A DNA stretch of 64,000 bases from Anastrepha obliqua (Eukaryota; Arthropoda; Insecta; Diptera; Tephritidae), in assembly GCF_027943255.1 (NCBI RefSeq), contig NC_072896.1:32266501-32330500 (forward strand). The letters are read 5' to 3'. Positions 45,271 through 57,008 of the stretch are shown in pieces; the stretch's first letter is position 1, and each line of letters opens with the position of its first letter. The position numbers and the translations under genes were made by a program. The notes below the pieces were generated by a model that was given only the letters and a program-made list of their open reading frames with translations, had not been told where the DNA came from and made no database searches.

Positions 45271-45571
45271 CGGCCGCCGTAGCCGAATGGGCCGGTTGGA
45301 ATCTCGGTGAAACACCAAAATTAAGAAAAAGTTTTTTCTAATAGCGGTCGGCCTTCGGCAGGCAATGGCAAACCTCCGAGTATATTTCTGCCATGAAAAA
45401 GCTCCTCATAAAAATATCTGCCGTTCGGAGTCGGCTTGAAACTGTAGGACCCTCCATTTGTAGAACAACATCAAGACGCACACCACAAATAGGAGGAGGA
45501 GTTCGGCCAAACACACAAAGAGGGTGTACGCGCCAATTATATGTTGTATATATATATATATTATATATATC
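45271..45571 (+). repeat. tRNA-headed SINE copy
   Basis: Begins GCCGTAGCCGAATGGG (A-box-like), with the segment up to the B box shortened, then GGAATCTCGGTGAAACACC, TTTTTTCTAATAGCGGTCGG, CCGAGTATATTTCTGCCATG, GTAGGACCCTCCATTTGTAG, AACATCAAGACGCACACCAC, GGAGGAGGAGTTCGGCC and GGGTGTACGCGCCAATTATA with a TA-repeat tail. This is the best full-length reference for the family in the window. Polymerase III boxes imply transcription from its own head. Confidence 0.85.
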
Positions 45572-45980
45572 TTTAGTGATAAATTTGTAATAGGAATAAT
45601 AATAATAACGTCTTTTTTTATAAAAATGCTATTTTTCTTTAAAACATTTAATATAAATATTTTTCTACAAAAGAAAAATTTTAGAAAGTTTGAACTTTCA
45701 ATGTTTTTTTTATTATTTTGAGAATGTATGTATCTTACGGGTTTGAGGTCGAATAATTAGATGTTTGATGTTTATTTTTACTACTTTTACTTTCATTTTT
45801 GGTATTTTTTATAATGTTTCATTGGAAAATTGTATTTATGTAATTTTTTTATAAATTTATTTTTTTTCGTATTTATTAAATATATTTATATAATAGCCGA
45901 AGACCTTAGCAGCCAGTGTTTTTTCCTTTTTTTCTTACCTTTTATGTGGAATAATTGTTTATAATTATTACTCTTTTCAA

Positions 45981-46011
<31 letters not shown>

Positions 46012-48170
46012 AAAAAAATTTTTTATAATATTTTATATTTTATTTTAATATAAATATATTAATTGTTGTATTAAATAATATTATATGTAATTACAAAATT
46101 TATTATAATTATTCCTTTGCGCTACCCTGTACTTTACTAAAGTTACACTAGAAAATTCATGCTTGAAATTTCAATCATCGCTCTCAGATACTAATGAATT
46201 CCTTATTCATTTTATTTTAAAGACAATTAAATAAAATTTTTGTGAAAAAAAACTCAGTTCAAATATCGTACGAAAAATTAACCTCAACTACTTACAACCC
46301 AACTCACACATGCTACCTCCACCTTTGCTCACTAGCAGCTCTATCCTCTTCTCTCTGTCACACTCTGTCCCTATGCTCACTATCAGCCATCTCCTCCTCT
46401 CTCTCTCACACTCTCTCCCTATGTCGAGCACGCTTGCCATCCTCAAATTGTAACGGTTTAATGGCGCGCAAAAGTATTTGCAAGTGGAGGGTCTCGGCTA
46501 TTGGATGATGACAATTGAACGTGACCCGCTTAACACGTTGTCGCGTGCAAAGGCCAAATACGCAAAAATTAAATTTAAAAAAAGTTGCACATCCCTTTGG
46601 CTATGCTGCTGACCGTATGAGGACATTTCACAACTTATTGGCAGGTATTTTTTGTTTTTTTCCTTTATTCGTTTTTTTTTTATTTGTTTAGTTTTTTTTT
46701 TTTCATTTATTAGTTGGCCTTTTTTTATTACCCATTCTTCGACTTTCGTGTCACCTAACATTTTTGGTAGCACAAGGAAAAAAACAAAAAACAAAAGGCA
46801 TTCCTTTGGCTATGAACGCCTTCAATAGCATTTATTGATTTCACTCGTTGATTTTGCAACAACACCAATGGTGGCCGTGATGAGAAACTTTTGCACAGGA
46901 AGTACGTGAAATGTTCGTGAAATTAAATTAGTGCGTGCGTGCGCTATCTATCGAACGGAACAGGAAAGAGAAAAGTTTGAGGATAAAACAAAACTAGAGA
47001 TAAAAACCAAAATTATTTGTTCGCCACCACACCCCCCATGCACACCCGCCTCGAAACTACTTAATGGTCATCGTTGTGGACAATTTGCTATAAATTTAGT
47101 CCGTTTACCAATTTTATGTGGCAGTTTGGCCAACAAAAATAGAAATAAAGATACTAAAAGTTTTACTACGGTTGTTGTTTTTTGTTTTCCCTCAAATAAA
47201 AAGTAAAATATGAGCAAAGTATTTTCATGAATGGATAGCAAAAGATAGTGAAAAATACGCACATTTTTTTTTAATAAAAAAAAATACAAATAAAAAATAA
47301 AAATGAAAAAATAGAAATAAAAATGAGAACAAAAATAACTGAAAAAAAATATAAAAAAAATAACACTAAACTTTTCTAATAAAATTTGTACTAACAAAAA
47401 ACAAAAACAAAAAATATTAATGCCGCTGCTATAAAAATTATGTGCTTGTTCGTTTCTTGTCTCACGTACTGGCTTCACATATTTTTTATACGAATATGTA
47501 TCACCCTAAAAATTTATCAGTCCACATCGAAAACAATTATTTTCTTTTTTACCCTCAGAGACCCACCCCTTCGACCTTAATTTATGGCTTTCTTGCTTAA
47601 GTTTATTGCGTCAAGAATTTATTTATTTTAACAACACATCTCTTATCATCTTTTTCGTTGCTTCTTTATATTTCTGTTGCTTCCTCTCTTTACTTTAATT
47701 TACTATAGTTTGCTCTTTCAAAAACTGTCACGCTCATTTGCACCCGACATACAAATTGTTGATTGTATTTCCGTCTGTAAATTTTTATGTTGCAGGTCCG
47801 CAACTAACCACGCCTATCATATTTTTGAAGCTAAATGCATAGTTAACATTTAAGCTACCCTCGTGAGGTAAAACCACTTTACTGGCGTATTTTTTATATA
47901 TTTTTTATTTATTTCTTGCTGTTCCGTGGCCAGTTGCGCCTGAGAAAAAATGAATGAAGCGTGAAAGTTTCCGTGTAGCCGGACTTCTGTGACAGTTGAA
48001 GGCAGCCACAGTGTCGCCACGGAACGACAGATTAGTGACCGCTATGAGAAAAAAACAATTACATTTTCTCATCTTATGATGTTTCATCCCTCTCGTGAGT
48101 ATTGCAAACGGGATCTATGTATAAGTAAAAAGATCTGCCAAATTTTTCGCTTTGTTCGGCGATGTAACCA
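45572..48170. other. Gene-poor AT-rich stretch
   Basis: Holds an AAAT run at 45979-46018, a 47-bp tandem pair at about 46327-46424 (each with CTCACTA-CAGC and ending CTCCCTAT or GTCCCTAT) and long A and T runs at 46650-46720 and 47265-47360. The open frames across these runs are low-complexity. No gene supported. Confidence 0.4.
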
Positions 48171-48593
48171 GCATACGAAGGTTGTTTGAAAACTCCGTGC
48201 AAAGTCAGAGAGTTGGCACTACTGGCGCATATCGAGGTTATCTTTAGTTGTTAGCATTTCTTGGAAGAACACACACCAAATTTCAGCCAGATCGATATAT
48301 ATATTTTTTTTTGTGTTTGGCATTCGCTCGAATCGAGGATGTCGAGTGATTTTCATAAAAATACTTTTCCGTCACGACAACGCATCAGCTCACGCCTTAA
48401 TAGTAGAGGTCGCAAAAGTAATGGAAATAAGGTACCAACTTGTTTCTCATCCCGCCCATTATCCGCACTTGGCTCCCTCGCATCCATCGGACTACTAATT
48501 GTTGCCAAATTCGAAGAACTGGTTGGCGTGAAAAAGATTTCATTCAAACCTCGAGGTGATTTCAGAAACGAGTCGCTATTTTTCAGACTTGTC

Positions 48594-49610
48594 TTCTTCT
48601 TCCTAATTGGCGCTATAACCGCAAAGCGCGCCAGTCGTTTCTTTCCCATGCTAACCGGTGCCAGTTGGACACACCAAGTGAAGCCAAGTCCTTCTTCACC
48701 TGATCTTTCCAACGCAGAGGAAGCCTTCCTTTTCAGAGCCGGAGCGTTTGTATCCATTCGGACGTCATGACCCAGCCAGCGTAAAGCTCATACAGCTCAT
48801 CGTTCCATCGCCTGCGATATTCGCCGTTGCCAACGTGCAAAGGTCCAAAAATCTTGCGCAGAATCTTTCTCTCAAACACTCCAAGCGTCGCTTCATCGGA
48901 TATTGTCCTCGTCCACGCTTCTGCGCCATACGTTAGAACGGGCATGATGAGAACCTTGTGGAGTGTTAGTTTTGTTCGTCGAGAGAGGACTTTACTGCTC
49001 AGTTTCCTTAGTCCAAAGTAGCACTTGTTTGCAAGAGAGATTCTGCGTTGGATTTCAAGGTTGACATTGTTTGCGGTGTTAATGATGATTCCTAAATACA
49101 CGAAGTATTTTACAACCTCGAAATTATAACTGTCAGCAGAGACGTGGGTACCGATACGCGAGTGCGCCGACTGTTTGTTTGAATACAAGAGGTACTTTGT
49201 TTTGTCCTCGTTGACCACAAAACCCATTCGCTTTGCCTCTTTATCCAGTTTGGAGAAGGCAGAACTGACAGCGCGGTTGTTAAGGCCGATGATGTCAATA
49301 TCATCGGAATACGCGAATTATGTCTGAGCGATCAAGTTCTGCGGCTCGTACGATGCTCTCCAACATCAGGTTAAAGAAGTCACACGACAGCGAGTCACCC
49401 TGTCTGAAACCTCGTTTGGTATCAAACGGCTCGGAGAGGTCCTTCCCAATTCTGATGGTGCTGCTGGTGTTGAGCAACGTCATCTTGCATAGCAGTATTA
49501 GTTTTGCGGGGATACCAAATTCAGACATCGCGGCATACAAGGAACTCCTTTCCGTTCTGTCGAATGCAGCTTTGAAGTCGAAGTTTTCAGACTTGTACAT
49601 ATCCTATTAT
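48594..49610 (-). pseudogene. RTE-like non-LTR reverse transcriptase, 5'-truncated
   Basis: Minus strand, in order: FDFKAAFDRTERSSLYAAMS (motif A, Asp kept), GFRQGDSLSCDFFNLMLESI (motif B), YSDDIDIIGLNNRAVSSAFS (catalytic YADD box as YSDD) in the next frame, MGFVVNEDKTKYLLYSNKQS, FVYLGIIINTANNVNLEIQR, VLIMPVLTYGAEAWTRTISD and NDELYELYAGWVMTSEW. The tail DQVKKDLASLGVSNWHRLAW ends in an AAGAAG run near 48594. Frameshifts near 49110, 49300 and 48740. The endonuclease is missing. A second copy of the tail lies at 19218-19392. Confidence 0.84.
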
Positions 49611-50035
49611 TCGCAAGGGGCCAACGAGTGTCTTCAGCGTGCACGCGAAACTCCAAATTTTCAAGTCAAATCAATTGTCGGTGCTTTTGTATGGCTCAGA
49701 AACCCGACTTAAAAACATCTGGATTGTGAACAAAATTGAATGATGTTTAAACAGATGTCTGCAGTGGATATTGAAGATATGGGGGCCCTATACCATAAGC
49801 AATGACGAGCTGTACGAAAGGAGCAAAATTCAACAGGTAGCTGACTTCATAAAGCCGAGAAAGTGGAAGTGGATTGGCCATACGCTTCGCAAAGACGGAA
49901 GTGAAATTTGTCTCCAAGTCATGGACTGGAACCCACAAGGTTGGTCGCCTAAAAATGTCATGGAGTGGAACGATTCAGAAGCAAGTCGAAGAGTCTGGAA
50001 GACGAAATAAAGCTACTGGCTAAGAACAGAGAAGA
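49610..50035 (+). pseudogene. 3' tail of an endonuclease-RT LINE
   Basis: Plus strand: STVKLLYGSET-like pieces near 49690 (LSVLLYGSETRL), then ISNDELYERSKIQQVADFIK, KWKWIGHTLRKDGSEICLQV and MDWNPQG. This is the conserved C-terminus (NxELWxRTxQ...KWRWIGHTLRK...DWNPQG) of the family also seen at 18120-18375. It abuts the opposite-facing RTE-like relic at about 49610 and ends where the mariner resumes. Confidence 0.75.
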
Positions 50036-50510
50036 TCAACGAACTAGAACAGTGTTGGACGAAATGATTAAGCCTAAACGAAGACTATGTTGAAAAATAA
50101 AAAAAGTTTACGCCAAATATTATAATTTTTGCACGAATTTTTCAAACGACCCTCGAAATTGGGATTCACCGATTGAGATTAAATAGGTTTGAATATCTTT
50201 TCGATCATTTTGAAAACAATTTGATGATTCCGCCATTGAGAAAATCTCCATACCTCTTTTTTTTAATATTTGACCACCTCATTTTCACAAGTCCCTCTAG
50301 AGGTCAGTTCTCTAGTACTAAGTAACTTCTCCAAGTCTGTTAAAAAGCTGATAAACACTTGTTACCAAGTCTTAACTAAACGGAGCATGCGTTAGAACAT
50401 TTCCGCACAAAGTCTTGGAGTTTATTACGCGTCGCTAAAGATGGGTAACACACATCTGGCGTTGGTCTGACATGGAACTCAATACCTTTGCAACTTGCAA
50501 ATTACAGATA

Positions 50511-50765
50511 TCGCACCCTAAATACAAAAGGGTCACAACTCAAAATGAGCAGAAGCTCAAATATGAACGAGACGTTATCAATAAAACGGTCCGCGGATGA
50601 CATATGGCAAAAATAATTTTTTTGTTTTTTGGTAGGACTGTTATAAGCTTACATGGCAAATTTCAGGGTGATATGTCACATAGTTTGTTTTCTGTGCTAC
50701 TGTAAACAAGTCAAGCTCGAGTGTGGAACATTTTGAGTTGTGCCCCTTTTGTATTTAGGGTGCGA
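50511..50765. mobile_element. 255-bp MITE with 37-bp terminal inverted repeats and TA borders
   Basis: The left end TCGCACCCTAAATACAAAAG continues through GGTCACAACTCAAAATG and is matched, inverted, by CATTTTGAGTTGTGCCCCTT and TTGTATTTAGGGTGCGA at the right, with one mismatch. TA lies immediately outside both ends (50509-50510, 50766-50767). The interior has no coding frame. The size, TA target and long repeats fit a Tc1/mariner-type MITE. Confidence 0.88.
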
Positions 50766-50929
50766 TATATTTGGTCGATCGTCGGCTTAAATCTCTGCGA
50801 GCCGCTTACAGTTGGACTACGTCCTTTTAACCCCAATAAAACTACAGCAAAGCTGTCTTAGCTGATCCTGGCTGGTGTTTCGGCTGCCTCACTTCGGTGC
50901 GGTCAGAATGTTTTTCGGCTGTTGTTTTA

Positions 50930-51219
50930 AGATTATACCTATTTTCTTTTGCTTTCTAAACGGGTTGATTTCGTTACGTTAAAGCAAAGAATCACAGACG
51001 TCAATTCGGTTATTTAGCGACAATCCATCGTCCATCCGTACAGCGGATTTCTTCATGAGACCAGTTTATGCAAATGGCTCCAATGGTTTTCTCGTTAATC
51101 TTCCGTCCCAGGACCATATAAGGAGTTCTCATTTGCCAGTTCAACTCAATGATTTCCATCAATTTGTCGACATTTTTAACGTTTGGCTTACCAGAGGGTA
51201 CGTCACATTCAACACCCAA
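50930..51219 (-). pseudogene. Mariner transposase DNA-binding region fragment
   Basis: The minus-strand reading SGKPNVKNVDKLMEIIELNW and then, in other frames, TGLMKKSAV-MDDGLSLNNRI and DVCDSLL-RNEINPFRKQ follows a mariner N-terminal domain (usually GRPxxENVDKIxExxE...RIxICDSLLKRNEIDPFLKR), ending just before the first catalytic Asp. Frames shift at least twice. No terminal repeats were found. Confidence 0.6.
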
Positions 51220-51329
51220 ATGACCAGAATGGAGTTATTTGAACTGTTGAATTTTCTACGGTATTATACCCATAAATAGCGCACATTTGCTTGTGCGCCT
51301 TCTTTTTCGATATCAGCACTGTCTTCAAG

Positions 51330-51895
51330 GTCAGTTCTATATGGGTTCCGGGACATAGAGTTATTGAAGGATATTGCAAGGTCGATGAGGTCACCTGAAA
51401 TGGTACTAGTTTTTCATTTCTTGAAAGCAAAGGTAATATTGGAATACTTGGCAACTTGCAAATTAAGGATGAAAATAATATTCTCCAGCAGGCCGATAGG
51501 CCGCGGAGAAAAGAAAATACTTGTGTCACAACCAGGCTAATTTGGCGGAAAATAGACAACAGAAGATCAGGAGAATTGCTCAACCTGTCAAGAGAGAACA
51601 TCTCGAAGGTCGTGGCTTGTGTCACCGGACATTGGCTATTATGTAGGGACTGTTCTTGGCTGGAAGTATTTTCTCATGAATACTGCAGAAGTTGTAGAGA
51701 CGAGGAAGCGGAAGGAATAATAAAATACTTCCCCTGTAATTGTCCAGCCTTAACTAGGAGTAGAGCAGGGTTGTTAGGAAAATACTACTTTGACTCTCTT
51801 ACGGAACAATCTGGTGTTGAGATAAAACCTATCCCTCGCTTCGTAAGATCGTCTAAATGGTTCCATGATGATAAACACTGAGGTTCCCGAGTTAC
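51330..51895 (+). pseudogene. RNase H end and zinc knuckle of an I/LOA-like LINE
   Basis: SIWVPGHRVIEGYCKVDEV is the last RNase H block (the usual NEKADELA is damaged). After a frame change, ENISKVVACVTGHWLLCRDC then CRSCRDEEAEGIIKYFPCNC is the C-terminal knuckle, and FVRSSKWFHDD resembles the closing residues of related elements. The last codons run to about 51881. The rest of ORF2 is absent, so it is a short 5'-truncated copy. Confidence 0.7.
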
Positions 51896-51899
51896 ACAG

Positions 51900-53105
51900 T
51901 GGGACCTCAACAGACCTACTTGGTCTAAACAAAACTAACATAACCAAGCTTCTTTTTTCCAACACTGTAACACACAATTGGCTTCTCCAAACACAAAATT
52001 GTCCAGTAATTATTTTGGACTCATGATGCCGCTTTTAAATTGATGAACCGAGAGTGTGACCCCATGCGATACATGTGCATTGTTAGAAATCACTCTCTAA
52101 ATACCAAACACCGAGCTAAGTACCAAGAAAAAGATACTTTTAATGAGGTTCCTTCGCCGCATTCGGCTTAGTCGTCCAGTAGGGTCTTCAATGTCTATTC
52201 AAAAGTGACTATAAACAAGCATCTGCCTCTATTCCCTGTTAAGCGGCACAGAGTGTCGGCCTTACACTGTGCTTGGAACACGCCATATGAATATAAAAGA
52301 ATTGTTTCAAAAAGCTGTTGAGAATTTGGGGCGCGACCCACTTATATAGCCTTCGGCATGTGAATATCTTTCCGACTAATTTCTTAGTATGCAATTTTTG
52401 CGAAACAAGCTAAAAATAAAAATTGAAATAAAAATTGAAATTTTATTTTTCCAACTTGTAATTGGGTCTCGCAAATCATTTTATATGCCAAAACTGCTCA
52501 GAATTACTTTTAAGGCGGCTGATGAAAAACTCGTACCCTGTTTTTGTTGGAACTTTAGGTACTTTATTTTATTCAACTTTTTCGGCAAAAATAATACAAT
52601 ACATACATAATGGCTGCTGGGCACAATTCTGTGCTTTTTCGGTTTAAAAAAATTGTATCGCTTAACCAATGAAAAATAGCGGTTTGCTTCGATTTCTTTT
52701 CCAATGCAATTCAATTCTCAAATGAACATCAATATCCCATTTAGGTCAATTTTCCGCTTCAAATTTTCACCTTACACATCGCCAAGCAATCAGCATTTAA
52801 TTCTCCTATTGCAGCACGTAACCTTCAAATTCCCCCAATTCCAATTAGAAAGAAAGAAAAGCAAAAACAGAAACGTATTTTTATAACCAAAATTACTGCT
52901 TTTTTTATATATTGAGTAGATTTGGAAACATAGGATTGCTCACATATAAGTACATACATACGTTTTCCACTACAGTATCTGCGCAACGAATTAGGAACGA
53001 TTGTAAAATATCAGAACTTTTAATTTTTTCGATTCTTTCCCCATCATTGCTGCACTGCTATTAATTCGGTATTGGTTCAGTTTGGCGAGTTTTTTCATAC
53101 ATATT
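51900..53105. other. No recognisable gene
   Basis: Low-motif, AT-rich DNA. Open frames of 60-77 codons have no signature. No repeats stand out before the satellite array begins. Confidence 0.35.
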
Positions 53106-53279
53106 ATTTTATTTGAGATAGGTGGCAACTCTATTTCAAAATATGCGTAAGCCAAATTGCTTTCGGCTCATATCCATATTGTAATATGTTACTCTGATTT
53201 AATTTACTCATTTCATTTATATCAACATTTTAGGTGGCTGCCTTTTCCAAATTATGTTTTAATTTTTTATACCTTTATT

Positions 53280-54650
53280 CACTCCGCTCGCGAGCGTAGA
53301 GTCTCGACAAGACTTTTCAATCGTACACGGTTCTGGGCTGTTGTTTTGCGCCGTCCTATATGACGTCGGCATTTGCTAGTGATCTTTGGCCGACCGCGAC
53401 CTCTGCTCCCTTGCAGTCCAGTGCCAATCTCGTGATACTATCTGGTGGTTTTCTAAGCACGTGACCTATTCATCGTCACCTTCTGCGTTTGATTTGCCAT
53501 AGGATGGGCTCCTCATTCATTGATCTCCACAGCACGTCATTGCTGATGGTGTTCGGCCAGAATATTCGACAGATGATGCAGAGGCATTTGTTGAGGACAG
53601 ATTGGAGCCTCTATGTGATGGTGTTATAGACCAGTTACCTTTCACTTCCGCACTACAGTACGGACTGCCCAAATGAACTGAATATTCGCAGTTTAGCGCG
53701 CCTAAAGATTTGCGAACTCGCCCATACTGTGTGCATTCACCCGAACGCCACCCACTTGCTTTGTTTAGCCTGCAGTTGACATCTTCATCTGCTCCGCCGT
53801 CTGTCGTAATAATGAAGCCGAGGTAGCAGAAGCTTTCGACAAATTCCACCGGGCATCGGCCAACCACTGTAGGTCTTGGCTTACTGTGGTTGATCTTAAC
53901 GATATTGACCTCCAGTCCGACAGTGCGTGCCGGCATGACTAGTCTGCCCGCCTTCGTTTGCATGTCATTGAGTTTGTGAGAGAGGAGGCAGATGCCATCG
54001 ACGAAGTCCAGATTCTCAAGATGTCTGGTTAAACTCCATACGATGCCTCTTTTGTGTAGGGTCAATTGGGTCATAATGTCGTCTCGGACGATGGCGAAGA
54101 GCAGGAGCGATAGGGTACATCCTTGCCTTACTCCTGCGTTGGTGGTAAATGGCTTGCTGATGTTGCCGTTTTGAATTACTGCCGATTCGAATGCCTTCTT
54201 AAAGTTAACAAACATCATGCAAATGGAGAACGCCACTAAACTGATAGTTCTACTATGATGTGAAGAGTGTTGGCTTGGTCAACGCAGCTTCGGTGAGGGC
54301 GAAATCCCGCTTGTTCGTCTCTTAAGAAACGTTCGATGCATTGGAGTCTGCTTTGTACGACCGTGGCTAGAATTTGGTACAAAGGGTTGAGCAGGGTTAT
54401 TCCTCGCCAGTTGCTGCAGTCACGCAAAGCGTCTTTCTTGGGCAGCTTCGCGATGTTTCTTCTGGTACAGGCCGGAGACAGCTTTTCATTATCCTAGGCG
54501 GCGGAGATGTGGGGATGAAGAATTTCTGCGGATATTTGCGGGTCGGCGATCAATAGTTCTGGCTGCATGCCATCTTCGTACGCGGCTTTGTTGAGTTTCA
54601 GCTTCTCGATTGCATCCTTGATCTCCGCTAGACTAAGGTAAGATGTTATT
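53280..54650 (-). pseudogene. L2/RTE-like reverse transcriptase relic
   Basis: Minus strand from 54640: EIKDAIEKLKLNKAAYEDGM, then LRDCSNWRGITLLNPLYQIL and FLRDEQAGFRPHRSCVDQAN (finger motifs), VNFKKAFES (motif A, catalytic Asp replaced: usual VDFKKAFDS), GVRQGCTLSLLLFAIVRDDI (motif B), NLDFVDGICLLSHKLNDMQT (catalytic YADD reads FVDG), FCYLGFIITTDGGADEDVNC and a tail GHVLRKPPDSITRLALD ending near 53285 with an ATAAAGGTATAAA tail. Stops near 54500 and 53510. Endonuclease absent. It lies inside the satellite array. Confidence 0.84.
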
Positions 54651-55727
54651 ATTTTGATGCCGGTCGTTGATAGGTGGCAGCCTCATTGAAAATATCTCTT
54701 AATCTCTGAAAGGCGGCAGCCCTCTTCAAAAATATGTTTGAATTAAAACTACCTCAATCACCTTTGGGTTGTTACCAAACCTGTAAAATTTTATTTTTCC
54801 TTAAAATATCTAATAAAATTTGGTTTTTAGATAGATGGCAGCTCTATTCAAAATTATATGTGCAGTAAATCATCCTCGAGTAGATTTGGTTTGATATCAA
54901 ACCTGTAAAATTTTATTACCTTATTAAATATCCAATGCAATTTGGCTTTTTAGATAGGTGGCAACCCTACTTCCTGAAGCACCTTTTGTTCGGCAACAAT
55001 ATTGTAATAGTTTACTAATTTGTGAAATATTTAATAAAATTCGACTTTTGTTTGATACCAATGCTGTAAAATTTTTATTAGCCTATTAAATATCTAATAA
55101 AATTTGATTGTTTAGATAGGTGGCAGCTCAACTCAAAAATGTGTTTGATTTAAGACTTCATCAAGCACGTTTCGTTTGATATCAGTTTTGTAAATTTTTA
55201 TTACCCTATTAAGTATCTAATAAAGTTTTATTTTTTAGGGAGGTGGCAACCCTATTCAAACATATTTGTGAATTAGAATTTTCCCATCACCTTTCGTTTG
55301 ATGCTAGTCCCGTAATATTTAATTTGATTTATTAAAAGAAATTTGAACCTTTTATCAAATTCGACGTTTGTTTGATACGAATCCTGTAAAATTTTTATTA
55401 GCCTATTAAATATCTAATAAAATTTGATTGTTTAAATAGGTGGCTGCTCAATTCAAAAATGTGTTTGAATTAAAACTACTTCAAGCACCTTTCGTTTGAT
55501 ATCAATTTTGTAAATTTTTGTTACCCTATTAAGTATCTAATAAACTTTTATTTTTTAGAGAGGTGGCAGCCCCGTTCAAAAATATTTGTTAATTAAAATT
55601 TCCCCATCACCTTTCGTTTGATACTAATCTTGTAATATTTGATTTTATTTATTTAAAAAAATTGATAGATGGTAACCCTATTGAAAATATTTCTTGAAAC
55701 CTTGCATTTGACACTCATTTTGTAATA

Positions 55728-57008
55728 GGACTATGAATAAGTTCGTGCGGTTTTTTTTTCGAAATTTGAAACTTTATTGACGTAAAATGGTTACAAATTT
55801 AATATTCAAAGTATTGTCCATCGCTTACTACTACTTTTTCCCATCTTTCTGGCAATTCACGGATTCCCTTTGTGAAAAATTCGGTCGGTTTTGCCGCAAT
55901 CCACGAATCGATCCATTTTTTGACTTCATCGTAATTACGGAAGTGCTGGTCAGCCAGGCCATGTTGCATCGATCGGAAGAGATAGTAATCGGATGGCGCA
56001 AGGTCTGGACTATACGGCGGGTGGGGTAGGACATCCCATTTGAGCGTTTCTAAGTATGTTTTGACCACTTGTGCAACATGTGGCCGAGCATTGTCATGTT
56101 GCAAAATAACTTTGTCGTGTCTATCGGCGTATTGCGGCCGTTTTTCTCGCAGTGCTCGGCTCAAACGCATCAATTGTCGTCGGTAGACATCCCCCGTAAT
56201 CGTTTCATTCGGTTTCAGTAGCTCATAATACACAACATCCAGCTGGTCCCACCAGATACACAGCATAACCTTCAGGCCATGAATATTCTGCGCCGACGTC
56301 GATGTTGAAGCATGGCCAGGGTATCCATACGTTGCCCGACGTTTTGGATTGTCGTAATGGACCCACTTTTCATCGCCAGTCACAATTCGATGCAAAAAAC
56401 CCTTTCTTTTGTGCCGTTGAAGCAGTTGTTCGCATGCCATAAAACGGCGTTCAACGTCTCTTGGCTTCAATTCATACGGCACCCAATGGCCTACCTTTCG
56501 GATCATTCCCATGGCTTTTAAACGTTTGGAAATGGTTGATTGATCAACTCCCAAAGTTTTTGCAACCTCTTCTTGCGTTTGAGCCGGATCTTGATCGAGC
56601 AATTCCTCCAATGCGGTATCCATGAACTTTGGCGGCGCACCCTCGCGTTCTTCGTCTTCCAAGCCAAAATCACCACTTTTAAAGCGTGCAAACCACTTCT
56701 GGCACGTTCGCTCAGCTAGAGCATGCTCACCATAAACTTTCACCAAGATACGATGACTTTCGGCTGCTTTTTTCTTCATATTAAAATAATGAAGAAGAAT
56801 TCCCCGCAAAAACACATTATTTGGCACGAAATTCGACATTTTCAAGTGTGGTAAAAATATTGTTGTTTACGCTTCAAATAAAAAACTTATACTGACGTTT
56901 GTGCCTTACGACAGTAGCTCTCCAATGAATGTTTGGAAATGTGGATCGATGGAATAATAATCAAGTTACGCCATCTGTTGTAAAACCGCACGAACTTATT
57001 CATAGTCC
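55728..57008 (-). mobile_element. Complete mariner with perfect 27-bp ends
   Basis: Both ends begin GGACTATGAATAAGTTCGTG and stay identical for 27 bp. TA duplications flank it (55726-55727, 57009-57010). The length is 1281 bp and the single ORF is intact. This is the only transposon in the window with every part needed for mobility. The deleted sibling at 33651-34182 shares its ends and much of its sequence. It interrupts a GGTGGCAACCC satellite. Confidence 0.95.
55799..56839 (-). CDS. Mariner transposase, full length (346 aa)
   Basis: The ATG is complementary to 56837-56839 and the protein starts MSNFVPNNVFLRGILLHYFN. Two helix-turn-helix regions occupy about residues 1-110 (AAESHRILVKVYGEHALAER; VAKTLGVDQSTISKRLKAMG), joined by a segment with the family's WVPYEL linker near residue 125. 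The catalytic core has D in VTGDEKWVHYDN, D in LQHDNARPHVAQVV and D in YSPDLAPSDYYLF. I count 34 residues between the second and third, the DD34D signature of mariner. The end GIRELPERWEKVVVSDGQYF matches the family. The length equals that of Mos1-type transposases (about 345). It would excise the element and insert it at TA. No stop or frameshift is seen. Confidence 0.95.
   Translation of the reverse strand: MSNFVPNNVFLRGILLHYFNMKKKAAESHRILVKVYGEHALAERTCQKWFARFKSGDFGLEDEEREGAPPKFMDTALEELLDQDPAQTQEEVAKTLGVDQSTISKRLKAMGMIRKVGHWVPYELKPRDVERRFMACEQLLQRHKRKGFLHRIVTGDEKWVHYDNPKRRATYGYPGHASTSTSAQNIHGLKVMLCIWWDQLDVVYYELLKPNETITGDVYRRQLMRLSRALREKRPQYADRHDKVILQHDNARPHVAQVVKTYLETLKWDVLPHPPYSPDLAPSDYYLFRSMQHGLADQHFRNYDEVKKWIDSWIAAKPTEFFTKGIRELPERWEKVVVSDGQYFEY

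Larger units (their letters stand above)
48176..50155 (+). mobile_element. Irritans-type mariner split by retrotransposon insertions
   Basis: The left end CGAAGGTTGTTTGAAAACTC-CGTGC and the right end (complement) CGAGGGTCGTTTGAAAAATT-CGTGC are matching terminal repeats; TA precedes the left end. The transposase remnant runs FRHDNASAHALIVEVAKVME, AHYPHLAPSHPSDY, EVISETSRYFSDL up to about 48590 and then, after about 1450 bp of foreign DNA, resumes with WTK-LSLNEDYVEK at about 50050. The two halves join logically, so the inserted retrotransposon DNA entered after the mariner. N-terminal transposase sequence is largely deleted. Confidence 0.75.

Noticed and set aside
45271..45310. Possible tRNA gene
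   Set aside because: The A and B box-like sequence belongs to a SINE head repeated elsewhere and cannot form a complete cloverleaf here.
47068..47478. 136-codon minus-strand frame rich in Phe/Tyr/Leu
   Set aside because: It arises from A-rich plus-strand sequence; the apparent membrane protein is low-complexity.
48353..48757. 134-codon minus-strand frame
   Set aside because: It crosses the mariner/LINE junction and reads the wrong frame of both.
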